From assembly GCF_006274605.1 (NCBI RefSeq), contig NZ_CP040846.1, positions 2,053,041 through 2,117,040 of the forward strand: a stretch of DNA of 64,000 nt, written 5' to 3'. Below are positions 17,146 through 30,756 of the stretch, in pieces. A model generated the notes under the pieces. That model was not told where the DNA came from, made no database searches, and saw only the letters and a program-made list of their open reading frames with translations. The position numbers and the translations under genes are program-made. Source of the stretch: Thermococcus indicus. Its GTDB lineage: Archaea > Methanobacteriota_B > Thermococci > Thermococcales > Thermococcaceae. Position 1 is the stretch's first letter. Each line of letters opens with the position of its first letter.

Positions 17146-18312
17146 ATGCTCTCGGGTTACGGCAGGGACGCGAAGATACTCATAGCGGCCAACGCAGCGG
17201 GCCAGCTCTTCCTCCAGTTCTCGATATTCATCATGCCCTTCTACCTAGCCGTCCTAGGCTACGATATGGCGGCGATGGGAACGTTCTTCTCGATACAGAC
17301 GTTCACCGGGGGACTGTTCTTCCTGATAGCCGGCCAGGTCTCACTGAGGCTTGGTTACCGGAGAACCCTCATCATCTCCGCCCTTCTCGGACTGGCCGGG
17401 AGGCTCCTCCAGGTGGCCGCGATAAACGACTATGTCCTCGCCATCGGCTTCTTCCTGGTCGGAGCCAACATGGGTCTGAGACAGCCGAACTTCACGGCAC
17501 TGCTCAGCGAGGAGGTCGGCGAGGAGCAGAGACATCACGCGTTCTCGATAAGCTTCGGCCTGGGAACGATATTCAACGCCCTGGGAGTCCTCATAGCCGG
17601 CTTTGCCCCGGACTTTTTCGTGGGGCTCGGGCTGACCGAGGGGATAGCCTACAGACTGGTTATATCGCTGGCGCTCCTCCAGTTCGTCCTCGTGATTCCT
17701 GCCTTACTCATAATCCGCGACGTTCCCGTGAGGAACCCGAGGATAAACTGGAACCGCGAGCTGGTCGTCAAGATACTCAAGTTCTCCCTCCCGAGCGCGC
17801 TGATAGGCTTTGGCGCGGGGATAACTATACCATACATGAGCCTCTACTTCAAGCTCCAGTTCGGGCAGACGCTCGCGGCGATAAGCGGGATATTCTTCTT
17901 CCAGCAATTAGCTATGGGCCTCGGCTCCTTCGGCCTTCCGAGGCTGGTTCACAGGATCGGCCCGGTTAAGGTAATAACGTCCTTCCAGAGCATAGCGGCC
18001 TTTCTCTTCGTGATATTCCCCTCGATAGAGACCTTCCTGCTGGCGGCACTGCTCTACGTCGTCCGCTCCATCCTCATGAACATAGTCTGGCCCATAAACG
18101 ACTCCTTCATGATGGGCTTCTTCTCGACCGAGGAGAAGGCAACGGCCGCTGGAATACGGAGGGCCTTCTCGACCTTCATGCGCGGCGGTGGAAACTACGT
18201 CGGCGGCCTGCTGTTCGGCACCTCCCTGAGCTACCCGTTCTACGCGACAGCTCTTCTCTACGTCATAGCGACGGCGATATTCTACGCCTTCTTCATAAAA
18301 CACAACGAGTGA
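17146..18312 (+). CDS. Major facilitator superfamily transporter
   Basis: 388-residue permease with about 12 membrane helices. Loop 2-3 has a degenerate motif A (A-G-Q-V-S-L-R-L-G-Y-R-R-T), and the second half carries P-R-L-V-H-R-I-G-P-V-K. It has its own promoter region in the 88-base gap shared with the PhoU-like gene. Substrate is not inferable. It converges on the IorB-like gene with a 9-base gap. Confidence 0.85.
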   Translation: MLSGYGRDAKILIAANAAGQLFLQFSIFIMPFYLAVLGYDMAAMGTFFSIQTFTGGLFFLIAGQVSLRLGYRRTLIISALLGLAGRLLQVAAINDYVLAIGFFLVGANMGLRQPNFTALLSEEVGEEQRHHAFSISFGLGTIFNALGVLIAGFAPDFFVGLGLTEGIAYRLVISLALLQFVLVIPALLIIRDVPVRNPRINWNRELVVKILKFSLPSALIGFGAGITIPYMSLYFKLQFGQTLAAISGIFFFQQLAMGLGSFGLPRLVHRIGPVKVITSFQSIAAFLFVIFPSIETFLLAALLYVVRSILMNIVWPINDSFMMGFFSTEEKATAAGIRRAFSTFMRGGGNYVGGLLFGTSLSYPFYATALLYVIATAIFYAFFIKHNE

Positions 18313-18321
18313 AAAGAAAAG

Positions 18322-18906
18322 TTATGCCTTAGAGAGCTCGATTCCCCTCTCAAGGGCCCTGAAGTTAATCTCCCAGAGCTTCTCCCGGAGGGTGAGCCTT
18401 ATTCCCTCAAGCAGGGACTCCTTCCTGAGGGGCACGAGACCTTTACCAAACGCGTAGCCGAGCATCAGGACGCCGAGGGTTCTTGGGTTTATCCTATCGG
18501 CCTCGCGCTGGAAGTCCATCATGTACACGGGGCAGATTCTTCCCAGGGCGGCCCCAATCTCCTCCAGCTCCGGGTACTTCTCCTTCCCGACGAGGGTCGT
18601 CGCGGTGTGAATCGGGTAGGCGTTTATCACAGCCGTGCTATTCTTGCCCAAAAACCTGGCGTTTCTCAGGGCTTCGGCGGGTTCGAGGGCGAGCATGAGG
18701 TTTGCCTTTCCTTCCTCGATGAGGGGTGAGTAGACCTCCTCGCCAAACCGGAGGTAGCTCAGAACGCTTCCATAGCGCTGGCTCATTCCAAGGGTTTCAC
18801 CTATGCGAACGTTGTAGCCCTCGTGCATGGCGGCGTTTCCCACTATCCTTGAGAGGGTCAATCCGCCCTGCCCGCCGACTCCAGTGATTATGAGGTTGAA
18901 CTCCAT
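18322..18906 (-). CDS. Indolepyruvate ferredoxin oxidoreductase beta subunit-like protein (IorB-type)
   Basis: 194-residue 2-oxoacid oxidoreductase gamma-type domain: N-terminal G-V-G-G-Q-G-G motif, then G-E-T-L-G-M-S-Q-R-Y-G-S-V characteristic of IorB. IorAB oxidises aryl pyruvates to aryl-acetyl-CoA with ferredoxin in amino-acid fermentation. No IorA gene is beside it, so it either pairs with an alpha subunit encoded elsewhere or is a paralogue. ATG 18906 is preceded by GGTGCCGAT; the upstream in-frame extension overlaps the divergent promoter and is rejected. Confidence 0.8.
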   Translation of the reverse strand: MEFNLIITGVGGQGGLTLSRIVGNAAMHEGYNVRIGETLGMSQRYGSVLSYLRFGEEVYSPLIEEGKANLMLALEPAEALRNARFLGKNSTAVINAYPIHTATTLVGKEKYPELEEIGAALGRICPVYMMDFQREADRINPRTLGVLMLGYAFGKGLVPLRKESLLEGIRLTLREKLWEINFRALERGIELSKA

Positions 18907-19000
18907 CGGCACCACCGGAAGGCTTTGGGAGGGAGGCGATAAAAACCTGTTGTCGAGAAAATTCGGAAAAAGTAGAAAACCACACAAACTTTTGCGGCAA

Positions 19001-19010
19001 ATATTTAAAG
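19001..19010 (+). promoter_or_regulatory. TATA box of the methyltransferase gene; mRNA probably leaderless
   Basis: ATATTTAAAG is 30 bases before the ATG at 19031, so transcription should start at or within a few bases of the start codon. No ribosome binding site precedes the ATG, which supports leaderless translation. Confidence 0.6.
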
Positions 19011-19030
19011 ACACACGAGTACATAAAAGC

Positions 19031-19717
19031 ATGGGCTTCGAAAAGTACTACGAGGCGTTTCCGGCGTACAGCGACATATACTCCGAGGAGTACCGGAAGA
19101 GAATCGAGACCCTAGAGCCACTACTGCTCAGGTACATGCCCAAAAAGGGCAGGGTTCTCGACCTGGCCTGTGGAACAGGGGGGTTCTCATTTCTCCTTGA
19201 AGACCTCGGATTCAACGTCGTTGCCCTCGACAACAGCGACGTCATGCTATCCAAGGCAAAGGAATTCGCAAAGGACAGGAGGTCAAAGGTCGAGTTCGTG
19301 AAGGGAGACGCCAGAAAACTGCCCTTCGAGGAGAACAGCTTCGACTACGTGGTTTTCATAGACAGCCTGGTTCATTTCGAACCGAGGGACCTAAATTCAA
19401 CCTTCAAAGAGGTCGCAAGGGTTCTCAAACCCGGCGGGAGGTTCATCCTTCAGTTCACCGATCTGAGGGCCCTCCTACCGGTTCTCACGAACGGGCAGAT
19501 AGTGGGTGCTGAGTACTGGATCAGTAAGGTTCTGCCGGACGCCGACGAAAAGACCGTGGTTCTTGAGTTCCAGAGTGAAAAAGAGCATTTCCGCGTCAGG
19601 TTCAACGTCTGGGGAAAGACCGCGGTGGAACTGCTGGCAAAGCTGTACTTCAGGCAACTCCACAGTGAAAGAATGAACGAGCACAGTTACTTCCAGGTTT
19701 ACGCGCCGAAGAAATGA
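19031..19717 (+). CDS. Class I SAM-dependent methyltransferase
   Basis: 228-residue Rossmann-fold methyltransferase. Motif I is V-L-D-L-A-C-G-T-G-G-F-S (about residues 43-54), the acidic ribose-binding residue follows in V-V-A-L-D-N-S, motif II-like F-V-K-G-D-A-R-K-L-P, and motif IV V-V-F-I-D-S-L-V-H-F. It resembles Methyltransf_11 small-molecule enzymes. Substrate is unknown and the neighbours give no hint. It converges on lysS with only 2 bases between stops. Confidence 0.85.
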   Translation: MGFEKYYEAFPAYSDIYSEEYRKRIETLEPLLLRYMPKKGRVLDLACGTGGFSFLLEDLGFNVVALDNSDVMLSKAKEFAKDRRSKVEFVKGDARKLPFEENSFDYVVFIDSLVHFEPRDLNSTFKEVARVLKPGGRFILQFTDLRALLPVLTNGQIVGAEYWISKVLPDADEKTVVLEFQSEKEHFRVRFNVWGKTAVELLAKLYFRQLHSERMNEHSYFQVYAPKK

Positions 19718-19719
19718 GA

Positions 19720-21300
19720 TTAAGCCTCCATGCGGAGGCGCCTTATCACAAATTCCCTGTCGAGGGAAGCCAGGAAGCTCGCGAGCCTCGGGCCGCGGTC
19801 CTTGCCGATGAAGACGTTGTACAAAGCCTTGAACCACTCCTTGCTCGGAATCTCGCGCTTCTTGGCAGCATCGTAGATGGCGTTGTTAAGTTCCTCAACG
19901 GTGAAACCCTCGTGGGCCTCAAGCCACCCCGCGACCTCGAGCATGGCCCCCCTGATTTCAGGCCTAAGCTCGATCTCTGGGGGCTCTTCCAGGATGCTGA
20001 ACTTCACGTTGTCGGGGGCGTACTTCTCAACCCAGTTTTTAGCCAGGCGTATGCGGAGCCTTACCCGCTCGACGTCATCTTCGCCGAGCTTCTCTGGGAG
20101 ATGACCCTGCTCCTGGAGAACGCGGATTATACCCTCCTCGTTGAGGTGTGGCATCTGGACGAGCGTAACCAGGAACCTGAAGGGCGCCTGCGCGGTCAGT
20201 CTGTCGGGAACCTCCGGCATCGAGAGCTCGTAGGTTCTCTTGAGCTCCTCTTCCTCCTCCGGGTTCTTGGCCTGCTCAATGCCGAAGTAGATGCGCTCCA
20301 CCTTATCGAACTCGTCGTATAGGTTGAGCAGACCAAGGCCGAGGTCTATCTTCAGCTCCTTGTTGGGCCTCGCCTTCGCGTATATGAAGCGGATTATTCC
20401 CGGCTCGAGCACCTCGTAGAGGTCGCTGAGGAGTATAACGTTGCCCTTGCTTCCGCTCATCTTCCCCTTCTGACCCTTTATTCCGACGAACTCGTACATC
20501 AGGTCTATGGGTGAAGGCCAGCCGAATACCTTCTCAACTATCTCCCTGCCGGTGTCGTACGAGCCACCGGCTGCCAGGTGGTCCTTTCCGGCCGGCTCGA
20601 AGTCGACCTTGAAGTGCGCCCAGCGCATCGGCCAGTCAACCCTCCACCTGAGCTTGACGTTGCCGTCCCTTATGTCTGTCTCGCCCTCGCTGCCGCAGTG
20701 GGGACACTTGTAGGAGACCTTCCACTCGCCGTCCCACGAAACGAACCCGGCTTCTCTCCTGCACTTCGGGCAGTAAATCATGACCGGCTGCCAGTCCTCC
20801 TCAAGGGGCGGCTGTTTGGCCCTCTCGCGGTACTTATCGAGGATGGCCTTTATCTCATCGCGCTTTTCAAGAGCGAGCTTTATCTCCTCGGCGTACTCGC
20901 CGGACTTGTACAGCTCGTAGGCGTGGAGGAAGTCCACCTCTATGCCGAGCTTCGACACTTCCTCTTCGAATATGGCTATGAAGTGCTCCGCGTAGCTGTC
21001 GTGGCAGCCCCATGGATCAGGAACCTCGCGGACGGGCTTGGTAAGGTGCTCCTTCCACTCGGGCGGCACGTTCTTTGGAACCTTCCTGAAGCGGTCGTAG
21101 TCGTCCCACATGTGGATGTGGCGAACCTTCTTCCCCCTGTCCCTGAGGGCGTGGCCGACTATGTATGCCGTGAAGAACTCCCTGAAGTTCCCTATGTGAA
21201 CGTAACCGCTCGGAGTTATTCCGCTCTCCACAACGTATTCATCCCTGTCGCCGCGTTCCCGGATAATCTTTTCAGCCATGTAGTCTGCCCAATGAACCAT
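19720..21300 (-). CDS. lysS: Class I lysyl-tRNA synthetase
   Basis: Charges tRNA-Lys. This is the archaeal class I enzyme, unrelated to the bacterial class II form. HIGN (class I HIGH motif) lies near residue 35 after S-G-I-T-P-S-G-Y-V, and the second signature is K-M-S-G-S-K-G-N (about 278-285). A cysteine-rich insert (C-P-K-C-R-R, C-P-H-C-G) forms a zinc-binding segment. 526 residues, normal length. ATG 21300 follows GGTGGTGAGA. A promoter with TTAAAAG lies near 21335-21342 on the minus strand. Confidence 0.96.
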   Translation of the reverse strand: MVHWADYMAEKIIRERGDRDEYVVESGITPSGYVHIGNFREFFTAYIVGHALRDRGKKVRHIHMWDDYDRFRKVPKNVPPEWKEHLTKPVREVPDPWGCHDSYAEHFIAIFEEEVSKLGIEVDFLHAYELYKSGEYAEEIKLALEKRDEIKAILDKYRERAKQPPLEEDWQPVMIYCPKCRREAGFVSWDGEWKVSYKCPHCGSEGETDIRDGNVKLRWRVDWPMRWAHFKVDFEPAGKDHLAAGGSYDTGREIVEKVFGWPSPIDLMYEFVGIKGQKGKMSGSKGNVILLSDLYEVLEPGIIRFIYAKARPNKELKIDLGLGLLNLYDEFDKVERIYFGIEQAKNPEEEEELKRTYELSMPEVPDRLTAQAPFRFLVTLVQMPHLNEEGIIRVLQEQGHLPEKLGEDDVERVRLRIRLAKNWVEKYAPDNVKFSILEEPPEIELRPEIRGAMLEVAGWLEAHEGFTVEELNNAIYDAAKKREIPSKEWFKALYNVFIGKDRGPRLASFLASLDREFVIRRLRMEA

Positions 21301-21377
21301 TCTCACCACCGCGCTTAGGTCTGCGAAGGGGCTTTTAAGCTTAAGCTTGGCTGGGAAGACAACTCCAAGGGAGAAAA

Positions 21378-21386
21378 TTTTATAAA
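21378..21386 (+). promoter_or_regulatory. TATA box of the 21.4-kb hypothetical gene
   Basis: TTTTATAAA lies 54 bases before the ATG at 21432; predicted initiation near 21407 leaves a short leader carrying GGAGGC. Confidence 0.55.
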
Positions 21387-21431
21387 TTCTGATGGTAAAA
21401 CTACAGGCAAAAGTAACATGGAGGCATCCCC

Positions 21432-22316
21432 ATGGAGTTCGAGATGAAGAGGATGCAGGCGTTTTTCCCGGCGTCGCTGGAGATTCAGGAGGAGCTCCTC
21501 AAGGCAGGTTTCAGAGTGCCCTACGACAAGGAGAGTGGGAGAAGAACGCCGATTCCCGTAGTGGTTAGTTCGAGGGTGGAGAGGAAGCTCAGAAGAAACA
21601 GGCTCCTGAAGGCCAGAGATTTCGAGAGCGATGGGAAGTTCGCGCTGGTGCCTGGTGAAAGGGCACTCCTGGAGCTGGAGCTCACGGAAAGGGGCTTTCT
21701 GGTGCTCAGGCCAAAACCGATCGAGTACCACCTCGAGGAGATGGGCTTCGTCTCCGTCCCTCCAAGGGTCTGGGGAACGTGGGCGAGCTTTTCGCTCCCG
21801 TTTTCGGCGTACGATGAACTGGTGGGTTTCCTGGGCGAGTTCAGGGACGATAACGGAAACGGATTCTACACAGCCTCACGGGGCTCAGGCGGAAGGATAG
21901 AGGTTTACGCCTACAAGGGGAGGAAGGGGAAGGACCTAGGAATTCCTGTTTTTGGCTACGCCCTCGGGCTCCACGGCCTGACGCTTGCGGAAGAGTACCT
22001 CATGGAAAAGGCCAAAGAGAATGGGGTTCCGGAGGAGAGGCTCCGCTACCTCAGGCTTGGCCTGAAGAAGAGGAGGGAAACGAAGGCCGGACTTAAGGTC
22101 GGTATCGTCTGGGAGAACGGGAGACCCGTCGAGATAACGCTCAAGCTCGCGACGACGGAGCCGAGGGTTAGGATCCAGGGACTCTACGGCGAGTTGGTCG
22201 GCAAATCCCGTGGAGAGCTAGCGAGAACCGATGAGTGGTACATGGTCGTCCACGCGGGCGATTTCATGGCGGCTCTAGAGGCCGTCGGAAGGGCCTTTGG
22301 GGACAAGTCATATTAA
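21432..22316 (+). CDS. Conserved-looking archaeal protein of unknown function
   Basis: 294-residue soluble protein with no signal peptide or membrane helix. It has a basic, lysine/arginine-rich middle ([12 protein letters not shown]) and a glycine-rich [18 protein letters not shown] region. I do not recognise a domain. It has its own promoter and a good ribosome binding site, and it is followed 33 bases later by the polyprenol kinase-like gene, possibly in the same transcript. Confidence 0.8.
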   Translation: MEFEMKRMQAFFPASLEIQEELLKAGFRVPYDKESGRRTPIPVVVSSRVERKLRRNRLLKARDFESDGKFALVPGERALLELELTERGFLVLRPKPIEYHLEEMGFVSVPPRVWGTWASFSLPFSAYDELVGFLGEFRDDNGNGFYTASRGSGGRIEVYAYKGRKGKDLGIPVFGYALGLHGLTLAEEYLMEKAKENGVPEERLRYLRLGLKKRRETKAGLKVGIVWENGRPVEITLKLATTEPRVRIQGLYGELVGKSRGELARTDEWYMVVHAGDFMAALEAVGRAFGDKSY

Positions 22317-22349
22317 CCCCAACCCCCTCTTCTTTTTTGGTGGGAATAA

Positions 22350-22961
22350 ATGCTCCCCGGCTGGGTACCCTATGCCGGCATCGCCGCTGCCTTCATACTC
22401 CTCGCCATAGGGCTCACGAAGAGGCTCGGCCCAGAGTGGGCCTGGGTGAACAGGAAGATAATCCACTTCAGTATCGTTCCGGCCGTTCTGATGTTCTACT
22501 ACGGGAAAATACCTCCGGAGGTCTTCAGCGGGGCAGCCTTTGCCTTCGGCCTGTTCCAGCTCTGGCCCCACCTCAAAAAGAGGGAGTTCTCGTGGTATCA
22601 GATAGAGCACAACTACGGGGAGGTCTTCTTTGCCTTCTCCGCATCGGTCGTGCCAATGATCCTGCCGAAGGAATACGCCACCGCCCTGCTACTGGCAATG
22701 GCAATAAGCGACGGGGTGACCGGAATAATCAGGCACTTCTACTTCAAGCGGCACGGCTTCAACGTGAAGCTGAGGAAGCACTGGACCGGAAGTTTAGCGT
22801 ACCTAGCGACGGCGCTGGCTATAGCTTTCCTTCTCCTCGATGCAGGTGCGATGGGAAAAATAGGATGGGCGGTGGTGCTGACCCTGGCCGAGTACCAGGG
22901 CTGGCTCGACGACAACTTAGCCGTTCCGCTGGTTGGGAGCGTTCTCTTCCTCCTCTACTGA
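22350..22961 (+). CDS. Diacylglycerol/polyprenol kinase family membrane protein
   Basis: 203-residue integral membrane protein with about seven hydrophobic helices. Family marks are N-R-K-I-I-H-F-S in the second segment and S-D-G-V-T-G-I-I-R-H-F followed by K-L-R-K-H-W-T-G-S-L-A, as in dolichol kinase/Dgk1/VTE5 enzymes. It could phosphorylate dolichol with CTP, supplying the lipid carrier used by the GPT and GT2 enzymes at 6-8 kb; that link is inference. ATG 22350 follows GGTGGGAATAA. It overlaps the convergent HAD-DUF366 gene by 7 bases. Confidence 0.75.
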   Translation: MLPGWVPYAGIAAAFILLAIGLTKRLGPEWAWVNRKIIHFSIVPAVLMFYYGKIPPEVFSGAAFAFGLFQLWPHLKKREFSWYQIEHNYGEVFFAFSASVVPMILPKEYATALLLAMAISDGVTGIIRHFYFKRHGFNVKLRKHWTGSLAYLATALAIAFLLLDAGAMGKIGWAVVLTLAEYQGWLDDNLAVPLVGSVLFLLY

Positions 22962-24001
22962 GCCCACCTGACCTTCAGGCTGTCCCTCTTTACCTTGTTG
23001 AATTCCTTCACAAGGGCCTTCCCGGTCTTCTCCATGAAGCCCTCCACATCCGTTATGCCAAGCTCCTTCAGGCCGATGGCATCAACGCCCTCGGGAATTC
23101 CCTTCGCCTCAATGTTTATCCCGATGTGGATCTTGACGCTGACTGGGGAGACCGTTGCTATGGATATGCTGAGCTTTTTACCGTTCACGTATATGTCGTC
23201 ACCCTTCCTGTGGGTTTTCACGCCGTATTCGGCCAGAACCTCGCAGAGCCTCGCTATGAAGAGCTTCTGGAGCGTTGAGGCGAAGAGCGCGTTCACCAAA
23301 TCGAATACCTCAATGATGTAGTGAACCATATCGTCGCTCCGGATTTCCTTGCTCGCCCTTAAATCTTCGATGTCAATCATCTCCTCCACTTTAACGTCGC
23401 ACTTTCCACGGAAGACGACCAGCGAGTTCCCGAGTATTCCAAAGTTCCTGTAGGCCCAGTGGCTCCCTATCGCGGAACCGTCGTAGTCTATACGCTTATC
23501 CTTCACGATGAGTAGCTCCATGCTATCACCCCTCCTCTCAAGGAGTTCCCTCAACTCCTCAAAACTTTTGGCATCTTTCCACATATGGATGAACCGAATA
23601 GACGGGACGGTGGTTTTAACGTCTTCGATATGTATATCCCTGTCGTCCACGTAGATGACTCCCCCAACATCGTATCCCGAAAGCTCCAGCTCCCGGAGCG
23701 TTCTCGCTATCATATCCGCCTTGTCCGGGTGGTTCTCTATCTTTGGAAAAACGAAGCAGTCCCAGAGGCCAAAGCCTTCGAGGATTGGTTTAACCTTCTC
23801 TTCAACGTTCCAGCTCGCTATGCTCAGAACGAACCTGCCACTCGCCCATTCGAGGAACTCCCTGACTCCCGGGAAAAGGTGAAGTTCCCCACCGTTGGAA
23901 TCAATTAGATAATCGCCGTGGAACTCGTAAGGCGGCACAAGCTTGGATGCATCCTCGTGATCCCAGAGTGTGCCATCGAGATCAAGTATCAGCACTCTCA
24001 T
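22955..24001 (-). CDS. HAD (MDP-1-like) phosphatase fused in frame to a DUF366 protein
   Basis: Residues 1-158 are a magnesium-dependent phosphatase-1-like HAD domain (L-D-L-D-G-T-L-W-D-H at 6-15, S-I-A-S-W-N at 60-65, Y-V-D-D-R-D at 117-122). Residues 161-348 match DUF366, a family without known function. The junction codes R-R-G-D-S-M, and the DNA there (GGAGGGGTGATAGC then ATG 23521) is a textbook ribosome binding site and start for DUF366 on its own. One additional G in the run at 23529-23532 would make the HAD gene end at TGA and separate the proteins. So this is either a real fusion with an internal start, or two genes joined by a one-base error. Confidence 0.75.
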   Translation of the reverse strand: MRVLILDLDGTLWDHEDASKLVPPYEFHGDYLIDSNGGELHLFPGVREFLEWASGRFVLSIASWNVEEKVKPILEGFGLWDCFVFPKIENHPDKADMIARTLRELELSGYDVGGVIYVDDRDIHIEDVKTTVPSIRFIHMWKDAKSFEELRELLERRGDSMELLIVKDKRIDYDGSAIGSHWAYRNFGILGNSLVVFRGKCDVKVEEMIDIEDLRASKEIRSDDMVHYIIEVFDLVNALFASTLQKLFIARLCEVLAEYGVKTHRKGDDIYVNGKKLSISIATVSPVSVKIHIGINIEAKGIPEGVDAIGLKELGITDVEGFMEKTGKALVKEFNKVKRDSLKVRWAQ

Positions 24002-24116
24002 TTCATCACCAAGAAAAGCTCCGCTGGTGGGTTTTAATGGTTGTGGAGAAGCATCATGACTGGAAGTTCAATATTGCAATGCAATCAATCAGACAGAAAC
24101 GAGATTTAAGGGCTCG

Positions 24117-24162
24117 AGGACCGTGCACAGGCCGATTGACCTATCAAATGCCCAGCCCCCCT
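24117..24162 (-). other. 3' half of the pre-23S rRNA processing stem
   Basis: A 25-base perfect inverted repeat (24117-24141) pairs with 27222-27246, and a GC-rich inner stretch (about 24148-24161) pairs with about 27200-27213. Long flanking helices of this kind carry the bulge-helix-bulge site cut by EndA-type endonuclease during archaeal 23S maturation. Confidence 0.8.
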
Positions 24163-24164
24163 TT

Positions 24165-27196
<3,032 letters not shown>

Positions 27197-27199
27197 TAC

Positions 27200-27246
27200 T
27201 CAGGGGGCTGGGCATTTTTTGGGTCAATCGGCCTGTGCACGGTCCT
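27200..27246 (-). other. 5' half of the pre-23S rRNA processing stem
   Basis: Pairs with 24117-24162 as described there; the outer 25 bp (27222-27246) are perfectly complementary to 24117-24141. Confidence 0.8.
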
Positions 27247-27315
27247 CATCGTGATCCCTGTTCGGGATCTCGGACCCTTCCACCCCGAGCCGGGCTCGGG
27301 ATGTGCATCTCTTCG

Positions 27316-27392
27316 TGGTGGACCGGCCGGGATTCGAACCCGGGGCCTTCGGCTTGCAAAGCCGACGCTCTCCCAGGCTGAGCTACCGGCCC
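27316..27392 (-). tRNA. tRNA-Ala (anticodon TGC) in the 16S-23S spacer
   Basis: A 77-base cloverleaf on the minus strand: acceptor GGGCCGG/CCGGTCC, anticodon loop TTTGCAA (anticodon TGC), T arm with GTTCGAATC, discriminator A and encoded CCA. A tRNA-Ala in the 16S-23S spacer is the usual euryarchaeal arrangement. Confidence 0.97.
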
Positions 27393-27443
27393 ACGGATGG
27401 CAGGCCCAACACCTCTTAAACCCCCCGGACGGATTTTCCGGCG

Positions 27444-28929
<1,486 letters not shown>

Positions 28930-29245
28930 TGAGCAAGGAGTACGGCCGGTGGGACTTCCCTCAAGGGGAAGTACCAATATCCGTCCGGGGTTTGGTCGAG
29001 GTGTTGGGCCTGCCTTACCCCCGAGGGGTCCGCCTTTCGGCGTTTCCTCGGGAGCGCACATTGCTGTGACCCGAGCTGGAGGGCGGGGTTCATCGTGGGT
29101 GCTTTGCACCCTGTCCCCCCGACGCCGCCGTCTTGGCGCTCGGGTTTTGTCGCGCCCTGTTCGGGCGCTCCATCCAATAGGGGTGAACCCCACCGATACA
29201 AAATTTTTGCAAAACCCCTCCCCGGGCAGATTTTTAAAAAAGAAG
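28930..29245 (-). promoter_or_regulatory. rRNA operon leader and promoter
   Basis: A TATA-like TTTTTAAAAA at 29231-29240 on the minus strand predicts initiation near 29205-29210, giving a leader of about 280 bases before 16S. The leader includes the 5' side of the 16S processing stem (28979-28990, complementary to 27423-27434) and further GC-rich hairpins. I see no tRNA, SRP RNA or credible gene in it. Confidence 0.65.
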
Positions 29246-29308
29246 CTGTCAAAAAGCGCCGATAAAATGCACAATTTTAGACATGAAAATGGCAAAACTT
29301 TTGCGTGG

Positions 29309-29575
29309 TCAAAGGAGAAACAGCAGGAGGATTAGAAACCCCGAGATTACTGAGACCGCGGTGCCCATGCTGGCGACTTCCTCATCATTGAACCCTAGGC
29401 CCATACCAACTTCCCATCCCACATAGCCCCCCAGCATCACCATAGGAAGAGAGACCACGAAAGGCATCCATCGCCCACTCAGAGACAGCAGTCTCCCGAG
29501 AAAAAGGACAAAATCAAGTGCCGCGATGAGCGTCATGATTACAAAGCCGATGGTATAGATAGCGATTCTCTTCAT
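29309..29575 (-). CDS. Small membrane protein of unknown function
   Basis: 88 residues with three hydrophobic segments (about 5-25, 35-55, 68-88) and a charged bend G-L-G-F-N-D-E-E between the second and third. ATG 29575 follows GGTGGTGCC and overlaps the stop of the upstream membrane gene (TGATG), so it is the last gene of the prs operon. I do not recognise a family. Confidence 0.7.
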   Translation of the reverse strand: MKRIAIYTIGFVIMTLIAALDFVLFLGRLLSLSGRWMPFVVSLPMVMLGGYVGWEVGMGLGFNDEEVASMGTAVSVISGFLILLLFLL

Positions 29576-29865
29576 CAGCGGCACCACCCGCAGGCCCTCG
29601 GTATGGTCACGTAGAACACCAGAACCGCGAGGAGGCCGACCAGGAGGGCAAGCTTTCTGGCGTCCCCTTCCAGCACTCCAACAGAAATGAGGAGACGCTT
29701 TGCCAGAGGGAGGAGGACCAAGAGCGAGAGAACTACGGAGAATCCGTCCGCGAAGGGAACCACCGATCCCAGACTACCAACCACGAGGAAGGAAACCACC
29801 ATGAGAAGTCCGGCTCCAAAAAACGTCAGAAAGGTTAAGAGAGCGGCGAGGGGAGACGCCCTCAC
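29575..29865 (-). CDS. Small membrane protein of unknown function downstream of prs
   Basis: 96 residues with three hydrophobic helices (about 5-30, 38-60, 70-88) and a C-terminal R-A-C-G-W-C-R tail with two cysteines that could bind metal. The GTG start overlaps the prs stop (GTGA), so expression is coupled to prs. No domain recognised. Confidence 0.7.
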   Translation of the reverse strand: MRASPLAALLTFLTFFGAGLLMVVSFLVVGSLGSVVPFADGFSVVLSLLVLLPLAKRLLISVGVLEGDARKLALLVGLLAVLVFYVTIPRACGWCR

Positions 29866-30700
29866 AGCTTCAGTATCTCAGGAACAACACTTATCTTCGA
29901 TGCCGGCGTGGGTATCGTGTTCGTAACGGCAAGCTCGTCAACGGCTTTGCTTACGCGCTCTATCGCACCCTCGGCGAAGACACCGTGAGTGGCCGCGACG
30001 AAGACCTTCTCCGCCCCCATCTTCCTGAGCAGGTTCGCCGCCCGGATCATGGTCCCGCCGGTGCTTATGATGTCATCGACTATGAGAACGTTCTTCCCCT
30101 TAACGTCCACATCAACCGGTTCCATCCTGACCTCCGTCGGGGAGACGCGGACCTTGTGGAAGTGGCTGTACTCGAGGCCAAGCCTCTCCGCAACGGCCTT
30201 CGCCCTCATCAGAGCACCCTTGTCGGGGGCGAGAACAACGCCCTCACCGAGCTTCTCCCCGAAGTAGTCGGCAATGACCCCCGCGGGGGAGAGGTTGACC
30301 GCCTTACCCGGGAAGAACTTGAGGGTCCCGGGGTTGTGAAGGTCGAAGACGTAGAGCTCGTCGTAGTAAACCGCGAGGGTTCTCATCACCGCCCTCACGC
30401 TCACCGGCTCCCCTTCCTTCGTGACCCTGTCCTGTCTCGAGTAGGCAAAGTATGGAACGACCGCCCTGAGCTTCCGGACCCCCTCTCCCGCAGGGCATCA
30501 GCGAGGAGGATCATCTCGACCAGGTGCTCATCCTGGGGAGCGAAGGTGGACTGAACGACGGTAGCCTCTTCACCGGAGCCGAGAACGCGAACGTACTTCT
30601 CGCCGTCCGGAAACTTCCTTATCTCAACCTCAATCAGCTCGCCGCCAAGGGCCTTCATCTCGTCCTCCAGATGCCTGGCACCGCTTCCAATCACGAACAT
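29862..30700 (-). CDS. prs: Ribose-phosphate pyrophosphokinase, frameshifted as assembled
   Basis: Makes PRPP from ribose 5-phosphate and ATP for nucleotide and histidine synthesis. The reading frame is broken. The first part (ATG 30700; [10 protein letters not shown], then [10 protein letters not shown]) runs to about 30484, and the second frame carries the rest, including the PRPP loop [14 protein letters not shown] near residue 210. Adding one G to the G5 run at 30479-30483 restores [18 protein letters not shown] across the break. All other conserved segments are intact. The enzyme is central to metabolism, so a sequence error is more likely than a true pseudogene. Two small membrane genes follow with overlapping starts. 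Confidence 0.88.
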
Positions 30701-30756
30701 GAGCATCACCCCTGTTTGCCACTGGAATGTTCAATACCTCCCTTAAAAACCCACCG

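Noticed and set aside
21332-21352. AAGCTTAAGCTT repeat between lysS and the next gene as an operator
   Set aside because: It is a short tandem of a common hexamer overlapping the TATA regions; nothing suggests a specific regulator.
28930-29230. SRP (7S) RNA or tRNA in the rRNA leader
   Set aside because: No cloverleaf or SRP domain motif can be drawn; the sequence is explained by the 16S processing stem and leader hairpins.
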